Part shown: positions 49,935-60,350 of the stretch, in pieces
Layout of the letters: each line of letters opens with the position of its first letter
Position numbering within the stretch: the first letter of the stretch is position 1
Origin: Lagopus muta
Taxonomy: Eukaryota > Chordata > Aves > Galliformes > Phasianidae
Length of the DNA: 64,000 nt
Assembly (NCBI RefSeq): GCF_023343835.1
Contig: NC_064472.1
Span: 44,091,799-44,155,798, forward strand
Reading direction: 5' to 3'
Notes under the pieces: model-generated
The model's input: only the letters and a program-made list of their open reading frames with translations
Database searches by the model: none
Told to the model about the DNA's origin: nothing
Program-made: the position numbers and the translations under genes

Positions 49935-50160
49935 GGTGCACAAGAAGTTGGGGGCATGAAAAACCAGGAGAGCTGACCCAAACCAACCGAAGGGATGTCC
50001 CGTATGTCCATGCTCAGCAATAAAAGCTAGGGTAAAGCAGGAGGAAGGGAGGGATGTTCAAAATGATGGTCCCTGTCTTCCCAATAAACTGTTCTATGTG
50101 ATGAGCCCTGTTGTTCTGGAAGTGGCTGAACATCTACCTGCCAATTGTGCCCTAATTGAG
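49935..50160 (+). mobile_element. ERVL-type LTR fragment
   Basis: Contains GGAGAGCTGACCCAAACCAA, an AGGGATGTCCCGTATGTCCA word and CTCAGCAATAAAAGCT (50013-50028), then GGAGGAAGGGAGGGATGTTC and a CCCAATAAACTGTTCTATGT segment, in the order seen in bird ERVL LTRs around the promoter. It shares the exact 16-mer promoter core with 18039-18054. It is cut off at about 50160, just before a CR1 copy. Confidence 0.6.
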
Positions 50161-50169
50161 CATTAAAAA

Positions 50170-50750
50170 CAGTTTGGCCAGCAGCCCAAGAGGAGCTATC
50201 TTCTCCCTCTATTTTGCCCTGGAGTGGATAGATTTGAAGTACCATGTCCAGTTCTGTGCTCCCCTGCGCAAGGAAGACAGGAAACATCTAGAAACAGTCC
50301 AGCAGAGGAACACAAAGATTATGAGGTGTCCAGAGCATCTCCTCCATGAGGAAAGGCTGAGAGACCTGGGGCTGTTCAGCCCAGGGAAGAATGAGAGGGG
50401 ATCTTGTCAGTGCTTATAAATATCTAAAATGCAGGAGTCAAGTGAATGGGGCCAGCCTATTTTTGGTGGTGCTCAGTGGCAGAACAAGGGACAATGGACA
50501 CAAAGTGGAACATAGGAAGTTCCATACAAACATAAGAAAAATCTTTACTGTGAAGGTGACAGAGCACTGGAACACACTGCCCAGGGAGGTTGTGGAATCT
50601 TCTTCTCTGGAGATATTCAGAACTGGCCTGGACACTTTCGTATGAAACCTAGTGTATGGAATCTGCTTTAGCAGGGGTGCTGAAATGAATGATCTCCAGA
50701 GATCTCTTCCAACTCCTACAATTCTGTGATTTTGTGATTCTGTAATTCCT
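50170..50750 (+). mobile_element. CR1 LINE, 5'-truncated
   Basis: Plus-strand CR1 3' end of about 580 bp. Two frames (50156-50419, then 50391-50645 after a frameshift near 50395) carry the C-terminal ORF2 words HLETVQQRNTKIM, EERLRDLGLFS, RGDLVSAYKYLK and HWNTLPREVVESSSLEIF. The end has CTCTTCCAACTCCTACAATT followed by CTGTGATTTTGTGATTCTGT, the CR1 octamer end. More diverged than the copy at 35188-35941 and inactive. Confidence 0.92.
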
Positions 50751-52529
50751 TGATCTAGTTGTGCAGCTTTTGGTAAACACAGTAAACTGTCTTAACCTGA
50801 TCCTGTGTGCACTTTTACTTTTCAAATTCTTCCCCATCCCAACTGTGTGGTACTTAGCTGCCTCCAGAGGTTAGAACATAAGAGAAATCCAGTGCTTTCT
50901 ACTGCTACTGATGTGATCAGTTTCAGCTTGGGAAACATTAGCATACACAACCAGCCATCAAGCAAGGTATGAGGATCCCAGATGTCCAGGCATCATAAAA
51001 TCTCTGACAGGGTTGTTATGAGTCATGAACACATATTCATTAAGGGAAAATAGTTGTGGCTTGTATTTACATTCCTTGGTTTGAGACAGAAGGCAAATTT
51101 GCTGGATCAAGTATTTGTTGGAGTTCATTCATTCAGCTCTTGCTAAATAGCTGAAAAACATGCATTATAATAGGAAAGCTGACAAGGTCTTAATTAGCAC
51201 AGCAGAGCTAGGTACTGCAACAATAAATTATATCCCCACCATTTCAGAGACAGAAGGAGAGACAGCTTTCTGACTTATATATATGCATTTGTTAGGAGTG
51301 CCTGAATATTTATTGAAAATATTTGCTGAAAACAGCACCAACATAATCTACATCACCTCGTATAGAGCCAGCAAATGCCTCTCCATTAGATAGAGTTCTG
51401 CAAAGACCCCTGCTTATTGTTGTTCTATTTTATCTACCTTTACAGTTTACATTTCCATTTTTTTCCCCATAAAAGCAGAAAAACATTCTTTCTCTGGTAC
51501 TTGGGGAAAGTGAAAGAAATAATTTTGTCTGGACTGGGGCCAGAGGGCTAAGGATTCTATATAAAATGTCACAGGGTAGAACTTCCTCTTAAGAAGCTTA
51601 CTGTCAAAGTAGGCTGGAGTTGCAAAAGAAACCTTAAAGTCCAGGCTAAAACACAATTCTCCAAATTCTTTCTTTGATTCTTTTCAATCTTCTCTTTTCA
51701 GTAAGACCTCTTTGCTTTGTTCTCATGGCTCTGTTAGTTTTTACTCGGGATGTTTTCTCTCAGCTATGTTGAAGTAATCTGAAAACTGGGTTGGATACTT
51801 GCCCTGGAAGAACAGCAGTGGAAAGACTCTATCACTATACCAGAATTCAGTCCAGATAACAGTAGGATAAGATCCACAGAGGGAAGGAATCATTTGACCA
51901 AAAGCAGACAGTGCTACTTCCAGAGAGGAAAAGTCCTGGTCCCATTCCACTCCTATTCCATTGCATTGCATCTTTGTCACTGACAGTTCTCAGGATAAAG
52001 CTGCCTCCTCCTGAGGGATCTTTAATAACATTGTTTTCTCCTCCTTCTTAGGCTACGTAGAATAGCTCAGCACATTTATATTTCTCTGTTCCTACCCCTA
52101 CCATCATAGCAGCGAACTAGCAGTTATTTTTCAGAATGAAAAAAAGTGAATATTTGGCTGTGGAAAATATGCTGCCAATAAGATTTGGGTTCTACGGACA
52201 TAGGGCTGTGTTTGCATCTCAACTTCTGCTTGAGAGAGGTGTGATTCACTTCTCTAAGAGCCAAGGTATTTTCACCAATAAGATGGCAAATGTCAAAAGA
52301 AGGTTTTAAACTAAAAATGACAGGGGAGAGAGATAGAAGCCAGTAGTCCTGTGATGGAGTGACAGGCATGGTCACTTAAGCCTTTAAAGGGCCTGGGATG
52401 ATGTGACAGGAAGGGATCACCAAATCAACAAAATGGAGCGCAAGCAGGGTCACCTCCAGCACTTACACGTACATGGAAGTACATAAAAGTGACTATGATG
52501 GGTAAATCTCCTACACCTGTTCTAGGAAG
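50751..52529. other. Non-coding, nothing recognised
   Basis: About 1.8 kb without a recognised gene or repeat; frames are short. Confidence 0.5.
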
Positions 52530-52780
52530 ATTCACGTTCACACACCATGACCTCCATGAGTGACTTCAATCATTCAGTTACCTGCTGGAGGGACAACACG
52601 GCACATAGCAGGGCATAAGAAATCCATGGTGGTCCTGCAGTATAATGATGTTAACTTCCTCTTCAAAGTGATGTAAAAGCCAATCAGGAGAAGTGCTTGA
52701 CTTCACATTCATAAACAATGAGAAGCTTGTTGGGAATGTGAAGGCGAAAGGCACCTTTGGCTGCAGTGATTGTGAGATGG
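52530..52780 (+). mobile_element. CR1 LINE, endonuclease part, left of nested LTR
   Basis: Corresponds to the C-terminal part of the CR1 ORF2 apurinic-type endonuclease domain. GTGACTTCAATCATTCAGTT starts the conserved GDFN-like block, and GGCTGCAGTGATTGTGAGAT matches the Ser-Asp-His motif region near the domain end, where His now reads Cys (SDC). Several stops interrupt the frame. It is continued at 53644 after an inserted LTR. The left edge is approximate. Confidence 0.72.
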
Positions 52781-53643
52781 TGTCTTGCTCCAATTTATAG
52801 GAGGAAGAGGAGGTTCTTTTATTATCTATATACCCAGCGTGAGATTAAGAAACAATGGTTCAAATGTTGGTCCGACCAGTTTATTACAAATCTTAATCAG
52901 GGAGATGGGGAAGGGGAGGATGGACACTATTATGAATTAGGGTAATGGGGAAGGGAAGGAGGGCGATAGAAAAGATGGGAAAGAAGAAGCAAGGAGTCTT
53001 TACAGGAAGCAAGAGGGAGATAGTCACCACCATGGATCCAGTGTGCTTCGTAGTTCAGTCTTTGATATTCAGTAGTGGTGGGTCATCAGGCAGAGTCGTT
53101 CTATTGACAACTACGAAGTCCACGACCATGGTGATGATAGCCCCTTTTCAATGCTTTCAAAGTGGTTGAGTCAGCTGTCTTTGGAGTGACAGTTCAAATC
53201 CAAAGTGGTTGAGTCAGCTCTCCTTTGAGTGAAAGCTCAAACCCAAGGTGGTTGAGTCAGCTCTCCTTGGGGTGGCAGCTTCTGGCTCTGGGGCCTCAGC
53301 AGGAAACTCCTTTGTTCTTATCTTCCTGGCCTTGCCAGCAGATAAGAGGGAGCAGGGAGGTGCCAACTTGTATCTTGCCTTCACAGGATACAATGGCATT
53401 GTCCCCCAGCCTTCCATAGCAAACAGGAGTTACTTGGTAACAGGCTAGATCTTTTGCCAGTAAACAGTTCTGAGCACTATCTTCCGAAGGCAAACAGCTC
53501 CAAAGATGTAAAATTGTCCACACAGTGATGTTGATTGCCACACAACCCATCACTTGCCTCCTCAATAAGTCATTCAGAGTCTTATCACAAGAAATACCTC
53601 AGGAAGCAAGCTTTGAGCCAAAAAACAAAGAAGGATTCTCACA
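52781..53643 (-). mobile_element. Solo LTR inserted in CR1
   Basis: An 863-bp insert starts TGTCTTGCTCC and ends GGATTCTCACA on the plus strand, with the TG...CA ends of LTR elements. It is flanked by an exact 5-bp direct repeat GATGG (52776-52780 and 53644-53648). Removing the insert and one GATGG rejoins the CR1 sequence without a gap, which confirms the boundaries. Minus orientation is inferred from an AATAAA poly-A signal at 52880-52885 (reverse strand) and another at about 52817-52823, both near what would be the 3' end. No internal retroviral genes are present, so it is a solo LTR left by recombination. It contains a 43-bp triple repeat. I do not name the family. Confidence 0.85.
53158..53286 (+). 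repeat. Three 43-bp tandem repeats with TGAGTCAGC
   Basis: Three imperfect copies of a 43-bp unit, each with GGTTGAGTCAGCT; the TGAGTCAGC cores are at 53167-53175, 53210-53218 and 53253-53261, spaced exactly 43 bp. TGAGTCA is the AP-1 site, and TGAGTCAGC is the extended form favoured by NF-E2/NRF2-small Maf. Repeated enhancer units in the U3 part of an LTR are a familiar retroviral arrangement, and this position is on the U3 side for minus orientation. Confidence 0.9.
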
Positions 53644-54170
53644 GATGGTGGAGTTCAGGATGCTCAGGGCAGGGAAGAGAGTGAAAAGCAAGCTCACAAC
53701 CCTGGACCTCAGAAAAGAAGTTTTAGGCTGTTTCATGGATCTGCTATGTAGAGTCTCATAGAATAAGACCCTGGAGGAAATTGGAGCCCAAGAAAGCTGG
53801 TTAATATTCAAGGATCACCTCAAAGCTCAGGAGATGTCCATCCCAATAAAAAGGAAGACGGGCAAAAAGGGATGAACAAGGAACTCCTTGCCAAACAAAA
53901 ACAAAAATAAAAGAAAGAAGAAGAAAGTAAACAACAACAAAAAGAGGCCTTCAGATGTTGAAAGCAGGAACAAGAAACCTGGGAAGAAGGGATGAAGTTA
54001 GGAAAGCAAACACCCAGTGGAATAAAGTATGGTTTGGGATGTAAAAAGGAGGATGGGGGTCAGACTCTTTCCAATGGTGCCTAGGGGCAGTACAAGAGGC
54101 AAGCGGCACAGACTGAAACAGTTTCCTCCTGAATATAAGGAAACACACTCATCCCATGGAATTTTTTTCT
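53644..54170 (+). mobile_element. CR1 LINE, right of nested LTR, internally deleted
   Basis: Continues the CR1 at 52530-52780: GATGGTGGAGTTCAGGATGC, then AAAGCAAGCTCACAACCCTG, a GAAAGCTGGTTAATATTCAA word and ATGAACAAGGAACTCCTTGC come from the linker between endonuclease and reverse transcriptase. At about 54043-54050 the sequence jumps to the CR1 3' region (GGTCAGACTCTTTCCAATGG and ACTGAAACAGTTTCCTCCTG). The whole RT core is missing. An A-rich stretch at 53893-53946 interrupts the linker. Stops and frameshifts show it is a dead copy. Confidence 0.82.
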
Positions 54171-56379
54171 TTAGTACATGAAAATGAGGTGGCTAAGTCT
54201 TTTCAGCATAAATTAATAAATCTTCTACTTTTTCCTCTTCGCTGTTAATTCCTACATTATGAGAGCAATGCCTTGGTAACTGAGTTAAACTGCAAGTGTG
54301 GGTTGTGATTACTGTTACCTGTTATCTGGGAAATGAATCTGAAAGTCAGTATGTGCCCAAATATCTACGTGCTGGCTCAACTCCCTGTGTGTGCTCACAT
54401 CAACTCTCTGGATGAAGATTGCTATTACTGTCTTTGTCTGTCATGCTGTTGTGTCATGGATTGAACCCTCTGGTCCACTTGCTAGATTTATATCAACGTT
54501 AGGCTTCAACCACCAGCCTACTCAGGAACTTCTCTAGGGAGAAATGTTAGCAGATCTAAACTGAAACTTCTACAGATTTTTCCCATGCCCAGTGAAATTT
54601 TCCAGATTTACAGTTCTAAAAGAAACCTGATATTTAAATATTATATTTAGGTGATAATCAGGAAATGACTAACATCTCATGGACCAGGTGGTGGGCAGTG
54701 ATTTCTAGGTCTTGATCTAATTTGTCAGTGCCAGTAGTAAAACTTTATTTTCACCAGTATCCATGTGAACAGAATAAGTAACCTAAGGAGAGACTCTTTT
54801 GTTCTGCTGTAATGCTTTCAACTGGTGCTATTAGGCTGCACAAAAGAAGCCAATGCAAATGCTAATACTATTACATTTTGCAGAATGAAAGATGGAGAAG
54901 TCTGAAAGTTGAAGTCACAACACGGTGTGCCCTATAATTATTTAAAAAGGGGAAAAAGTTGTCCTAGTTGTTTAAAGGATAATGTTCTAAGTAACGTGTT
55001 TGCCTTGGTGTGACAGGACAAATAACAAATATTCCCATATTCAGATCTATCAATCCAATAACATAATAGAGGCATACAAACAGGAAAAACTGCCAGGGAC
55101 AAAATACAGTTTTTAGTTAGTAGTGTAGAATTTCTGCAGGATGGGAACTAGGCTATAGCAGGTTCCCTCTGATTGCTGTGATGTTTACCCCACTGTAAAT
55201 TGGTTTGCTGTGAGTAGCAGACCTTAACGGCTACCCAGTAGGTGCTGTATTTGAATGCTGCACTTGAACATGATTAGAGCCTCCTACAATGCTTGGTGAG
55301 TTGGGGAGGAGTATAGCAGAACAATTTGTCACTGCTGGGAGGACAAAGGTTCTCATTGCAGATAGCTGTGTAATGCAAGACACTGGACAGTGTAAGAAGG
55401 GGAGCTGTGGAAGTAGTGTGAATACTGTGAATGAAGTGGGGAGAAAATGGGGCTCTTGATTTCCTCCCCCTTTTCTTTTTAATTACAGATACTCCTTCAC
55501 AGATACTTATTGTGTGCTGTTGCCCATGGGGCAGTGTCAGTGGCTGCTATAGTGCAATTCAGCTGTCTTCCTTGATGTTCAGAGTGCTTGAAGCCTATAC
55601 AGTGGAAAGGCAGGTGAGATGAAGGGCTTCTTTCTTCACTGATCTGTAGTGCCTTTTGCTGATTTTCCACTGCTTTTGCATGTGAAGTTGGTACCTTGAA
55701 TAACCTGAGTAGCATTTCCTTTTTCCGAGAATTAATGGGTCACACATTGGGAATCCAGTTACATCCTTATGATTCTGAAATCCTTTAGTAGTCCCCGGAT
55801 AGCACAAATCAGGATTGTTGCCTCAGGCTTTTCAGAGTGTCATCCAATGATTCCTCCCATTTATGGCTTGTGTGCTTGATTTGAGTTGCCTGAGACAGAA
55901 AACTGCAGGAGAGGAACCAGTCCTTCCCAGCGAGGGTTTTTAAGGGCTGTCTCTTGACTGGTCTTTCAGAAGCTGAGCCACTGAAACAGTGGCTTTTCTT
56001 TAGCTGACTGGGGAAAGACGCTCTCCTAGTCAAAAGCAGAATCCTTTTTTGAGTGAAACATTAGCCCAGGTAACATGATGATCTGGATTCCTTTTTCAGC
56101 TCTGCTGCAGACTGCTGACAGGGATAGATTTCATCTGAAGTAGGCAATGTTATTTAACCTGTGCACCTTATGCACAGTACACATCTTAATTGTTCCTCTA
56201 TAATGGAGAACAGTGCCCTTTCGTGGGGAGAGGAAGTGGGATAATTCTTTCTACTCTGCTCCTGCAGGCCTGAAGCTGTTTGATCTAGGGACTGGGACCA
56301 CACTTACAGTTTGCAACCATGGAGTTTGAGTCTGAGTTGGGCATACATGACTTGAGTAACATACACACGTAGTACCACC
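54171..56379. other. Non-coding, nothing recognised
   Basis: About 2.2 kb. No gene or named repeat recognised; some of the right end may belong to the adjacent ERV. Confidence 0.45.
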
Positions 56380-57750
56380 CTTTATTTCATACTATTTACA
56401 TCATTCTTAGGTCCTACACTTCCCCTGTTTAATTACACAAATATCATCCCCATATGATATCGGCTTTCCCTCTCAATCATCCAAGGAGTTCGTTTAGTCC
56501 ATTCAGCTCCATCTGTCGTAACAGACCTTCAGGGCAGGAGAGATAATGCACAGTGCTGTATTGCTACATGCTAGAGCCGGTTATGATTTAGATAATAAGG
56601 TCAGAATTCATTATTTAATCCAGGTAATTCTTACTGCAATACGATTGGTTATGACTGTTCTCACTTAGTATCAAATCCCTTTGAGGTACACACCAGAGTT
56701 TTCCATCCTTATGCATTACTCACCAACTGCATGCAGATGCTTGAACAAAAGCAATCCTGTGGATGAGACTGCCTTTGCATGAGGTCGGAATAATCCAGAC
56801 TGTCCTACCGAGAATGTTTTTTGTATTTATCACAAGGACTTTTTATCTCCTTCTACAGTATGAAACTGTTTTGACTGGACAGGACCAGCTCAATTGGTAG
56901 ATCGCTGAGTGGTGACCAACTTGATGGCTTTTGCCAAATGTGTATCCCAGTGTTTGAACATCCCAGCACACACTGCTCTCAGTGTTGTTCTTAACTGTCC
57001 AGTATATTTTTCAACTTTTCCAACAAGCTGCTGCATGATAGGGAATGTGATATACCCACTCAATGACATGCTTTTTGATACAGACGTTTATGAGATTATT
57101 TCAGAAATGAGTCCCATTGTCTGACTCAATTCTTTCAAGGTGCCACATTGCCACAAGACCTGCTTTTCAAGGCCCAGGAAAGTATCTCAAGCTGTGGCAC
57201 AGAATACGTTCCTAGCCATCTAGTGATTGCTTCCATTATTGTAAGCACATAGCATTTGCTGTGGCAGATTTGTGGGAGGGTGAGAGAATCCTCCTGCCAG
57301 GCCTCCTCAGATTTAAATTTCAGCCATCATCCCCCATACCAAAGAGACTTTATCTGTTTGGTTTGTCTAATTACAGTATATGTTTCACATTCATAGATAA
57401 TCTGTGCAATAGTGTCCATGGTCAAATCCAGCTCTTGATCCTGAGCCTATCTATATGTTGCACCTCCTCCTTGTTGACCTGAAGTGACATGGCCCACCAA
57501 GCTGAAATACTTCTCTCTTATATTGTCAGTCCAAATCTATCTGAGCCATTTGAATCCTAGTGGCCCAATCCACCTGCTGGTTGTTCTGATATTTAAATTC
57601 CACAGTTCAAACACAGATTCAGTTGCAAGCTCTTGAAGTCCTTCTAGATGAGCAGAAGTTGATATAAGTTTGACGTGGAAAGGAAAAAACAAGAGGACTA
57701 AGACTGCAATCTCCAAAAAGGTCTGCAATGGAAGAGCTGTGGACTTTCAG
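56380..57750 (-). pseudogene. ERVL-type endogenous retrovirus remnant, pol/integrase
   Basis: On the minus strand this is colinear with the integrase end of a bird ERVL pol gene. A zinc-binding region of HHCC type lies at about 57370-57490; one His and one Cys appear replaced by Tyr and an in-frame stop lies between them. A catalytic-core SDNGTHF word lies at about 57104-57124. Sequence typical of the C-terminal domain and the 3' end of the element continues to about 56380. Numerous stops and frameshifts mean no functional protein can be made. The only open minus-strand frame of note (57537-57728, 63 codons) precedes the zinc region. Neither of its own LTRs is recognisable at the edges. Confidence 0.75.
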
Positions 57751-58265
57751 CCTTGCTTAGCCACTGTAGAGGAAAGATAAACCAAAGAAGTTCTGATTTT
57801 TCAGGGCTATCTTCAGTTTTCTACACTGCTGACTTCTGCTCACATTCCATGCAATTCTGGGGAGAGTTACCCATGGAACACACTCCTCTGGGGATCTGTT
57901 ACAGGTCTTTGAGAGCAGTAGATGTGCATGAGAGTTTGTAATGGAAGGCCAGCTTTGTATATGGATCTAGATATGGACTGTGAGAATCTGTGGAACACTA
58001 AGACAAATCAGACAGCTTCTTCCACAGGCTGCCTGGGGCTCTTTCTCTTGTTTCTCTGCAAATGCAATGTTTTTGTCTTCTAAGGAATGATCTTCTCAAT
58101 CCTGCTTAATAAAAGAAAACAAAGAAAAATCCCTTGAAAACTAGCCTTTTAAAACCTTTCAGAAAACTTATCTAGAACTGTTATTACTCTTTCTCTCACG
58201 CTGCCTCCTTAGAGAAACCATTCCCATTTTTGCTTTTATTTGACATCTCTTTCAGCCTCAGGATG
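57751..58265. other. Non-coding, possibly more ERVL pol
   Basis: By position this would be the pol sequence upstream of integrase (minus strand). I see only weak resemblance, so it is left unassigned. Confidence 0.35.
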
Positions 58266-58270
58266 CTCGC

Positions 58271-58630
58271 TGTATGGGAACTGCTGAGTCACAGCCTGAA
58301 CCTCTGATTAATCACCTGAGGTGAGCCATGAGTCAGCCAGAGGAGCACAGGTGAAGGCAATTCAGCTGTGCTGCCGGAAGGGGTGGAGCCAGGCTGCACC
58401 CCTCCTGGACCTATTTAAGAGCTGGCTACCAGAGGGGAAGGATCTCTTCTGGAGATCCCCTCTTTTGGTATCTTCTGGTGAGCTCAACCCAAGGGTAAGC
58501 TCTTCTACTTATTCTCTTTTGTGATCCTTGTTTGCTTTGCCTTACTCTTTTGATTATATTGCGATTGTAACATCTTGATATCTATTGATTATACACAATT
58601 ATATAGTGATTATAGTATCTTGGTTATACA
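58271..58630 (+). mobile_element. Solo LTR, 360 bp
   Basis: Begins TGTATGGGAACTG and ends TTGGTTATACA, so it has TG...CA ends within a TGTAT/ATACA inverted repeat. It is flanked by an exact 5-bp direct repeat CTCGC (58266-58270 and 58631-58635). A TATA-like CTATTTAAGAG (about 58409-58419) supports plus orientation, with a pyrimidine-rich then TA-rich 3' part. No internal genes are present. The clean duplication suggests it is younger than the ERVL remnant next to it, which has opposite orientation and is therefore not its internal region. Confidence 0.8.
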
Positions 58631-58635
58631 CTCGC

Positions 58636-60294
58636 CTAGTCCTGCCTGAGCACTGGCAGGTTGTTCCTGGTATCAGCTCAGCCAAGACTAGCTGGCAAGA
58701 GTTTCTGTATTGTGGAGGAATGCATTTGTCCAGCATCTGGAACAGCCCAGGGGAAGTCCCAGTCACTGAAAAATGCTGTCTGTGGATTCTTTTAAGAAGA
58801 GGCACATGAATGACCATATGAATTTTTTACAGGCCGAGTGATGACCATAAGCTTTCAGGATCCTGTCTAGTTCCTTTTTCCATTGCAGGTCCTACCAAGA
58901 TCAGGCTGGATAAGATGTTCAGATAATCAGCTTTCCAGTGAAGTCACGAACTTGCTGAAGGTGAATTTTTTTCAGCAGGGAGCCAGTATGATCTCTGAGC
59001 ACTTAATATGATGAATGCTTTTGCTCTTGTCTGACAAAAGGGATGGGAAGACTGGAAGAGAAAAGAAAATTTTTATACACATCCTATACATCCTACACAT
59101 TCTGTGTGTTTCCAGTTATCACAGATCTTAAGTTCCTTTTACTTTTAAGCAGCAGCATTTTTGATGTCCCATGGCCTAATTCTAACTGAGCTTAAGTATC
59201 CAACTTCCCAGGAATTTTAATTACATTTATCATGGGGCACCATAAAATAAAGTTCCCTGAAAGGAAGAAGTCTTTAATTAAGATAGTGTTCTCCTTGACA
59301 GCACATTTGTGAGTGGTATTTCTGGTTATTGTTTTAACTACAAGTAAAGAAGATTAAACTATTTTTATACATGACTGAATTAAAGCTGCCCCAAGGCTAC
59401 TCGGTTCTGCTTATTTGTTTTATAACTAAGTAGATCACTTGGCAATACAAAGCTGTTAACAAGTAATCAAATTGTCCTCTTGCCCTGCCATAATTAACAT
59501 TAAATGCATATTCCTAATGTTCTCCTGATTAGCCCACAAAACTGAGGCACAGCATGGAGTAAGTAATGTATAGCTTTCTATCCTCTTTTACAGCTGTCTG
59601 CTTCATAAACCACACTGGTTTATGCAATTGTAGTCTGAATGCTCATGACTCTTCCCTGGAAGACCAGTGCAGACTGCTGATCAGGATGAAGGAAGCTGCT
59701 GTTGCACTCATTCTGGATGCAGAAAATGAGGATATTGCCCAAGTTTGTTCTGAGGGATGGAGAACCCACCGGAGAGTTCTAAAAAAAAAAAGTTGTGCAA
59801 TGAAAGATAGGCTGGCACTATTTTGCCTTATGAAAGTTTCTCTTAACGTCTTCTTGAATTTTTCCTCTGGATCTTTAAATATGTTTCTAGCTTTTCGTCC
59901 CTGCTGAACACAGCAAAAAGCTTATTGCTTTATTCTTGCATCAGTCTTCCCTGTCTAAAGAATAGGTACTGTAGCTCCATCCTAAAACCTAGAGGTAAGC
60001 AATCTCCAGCTAAGGCGACAGCGTATTTCTGGTTCTGAAGTACTACTGGAGACTGAGCCTATTCTGAGCGTATTCACAATTGTTGGATTCCTGCAGAAGT
60101 ATTAGTTAGGAATTAGGAGTGAAGGGAGATCTATAATGCTAATAACCTAGCTGAAAGAGCTTTTCTCTTATGTTTCCCTCTTACTGTCAGCATTTCTGCA
60201 GGACCTATGTGAGAAACACCATAACAGCCTTCTCCATCTTCATGTTCTCACAGTCTCTTCAGTTTCACCCAGGTAGATGGTGTGTGCCTGACAT
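58636..60294. other. Non-coding, nothing recognised
   Basis: About 1.7 kb without a recognised gene or repeat. The 59380-59540 part is AT-rich but not simple-sequence, with several TAAT core words; discussed as a possible conserved element. Confidence 0.45.
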
Positions 60295-60350
60295 CGAATC
60301 ATAGAAAATCCTTGTTTGGAAGGGACCCATAAGGATAATCAAGTCCAAAT
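60295..60350 (-). mobile_element. CR1 LINE 3' tail fragment
   Basis: CGAATCATAGAAAATCCTTG, then TTTGGAAGGGACCCATAAGG and ATAATCAAGTCCAAATGTTA is the reverse complement of a CR1 3' end. Only about 55 bp remain recognisable. Confidence 0.7.
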
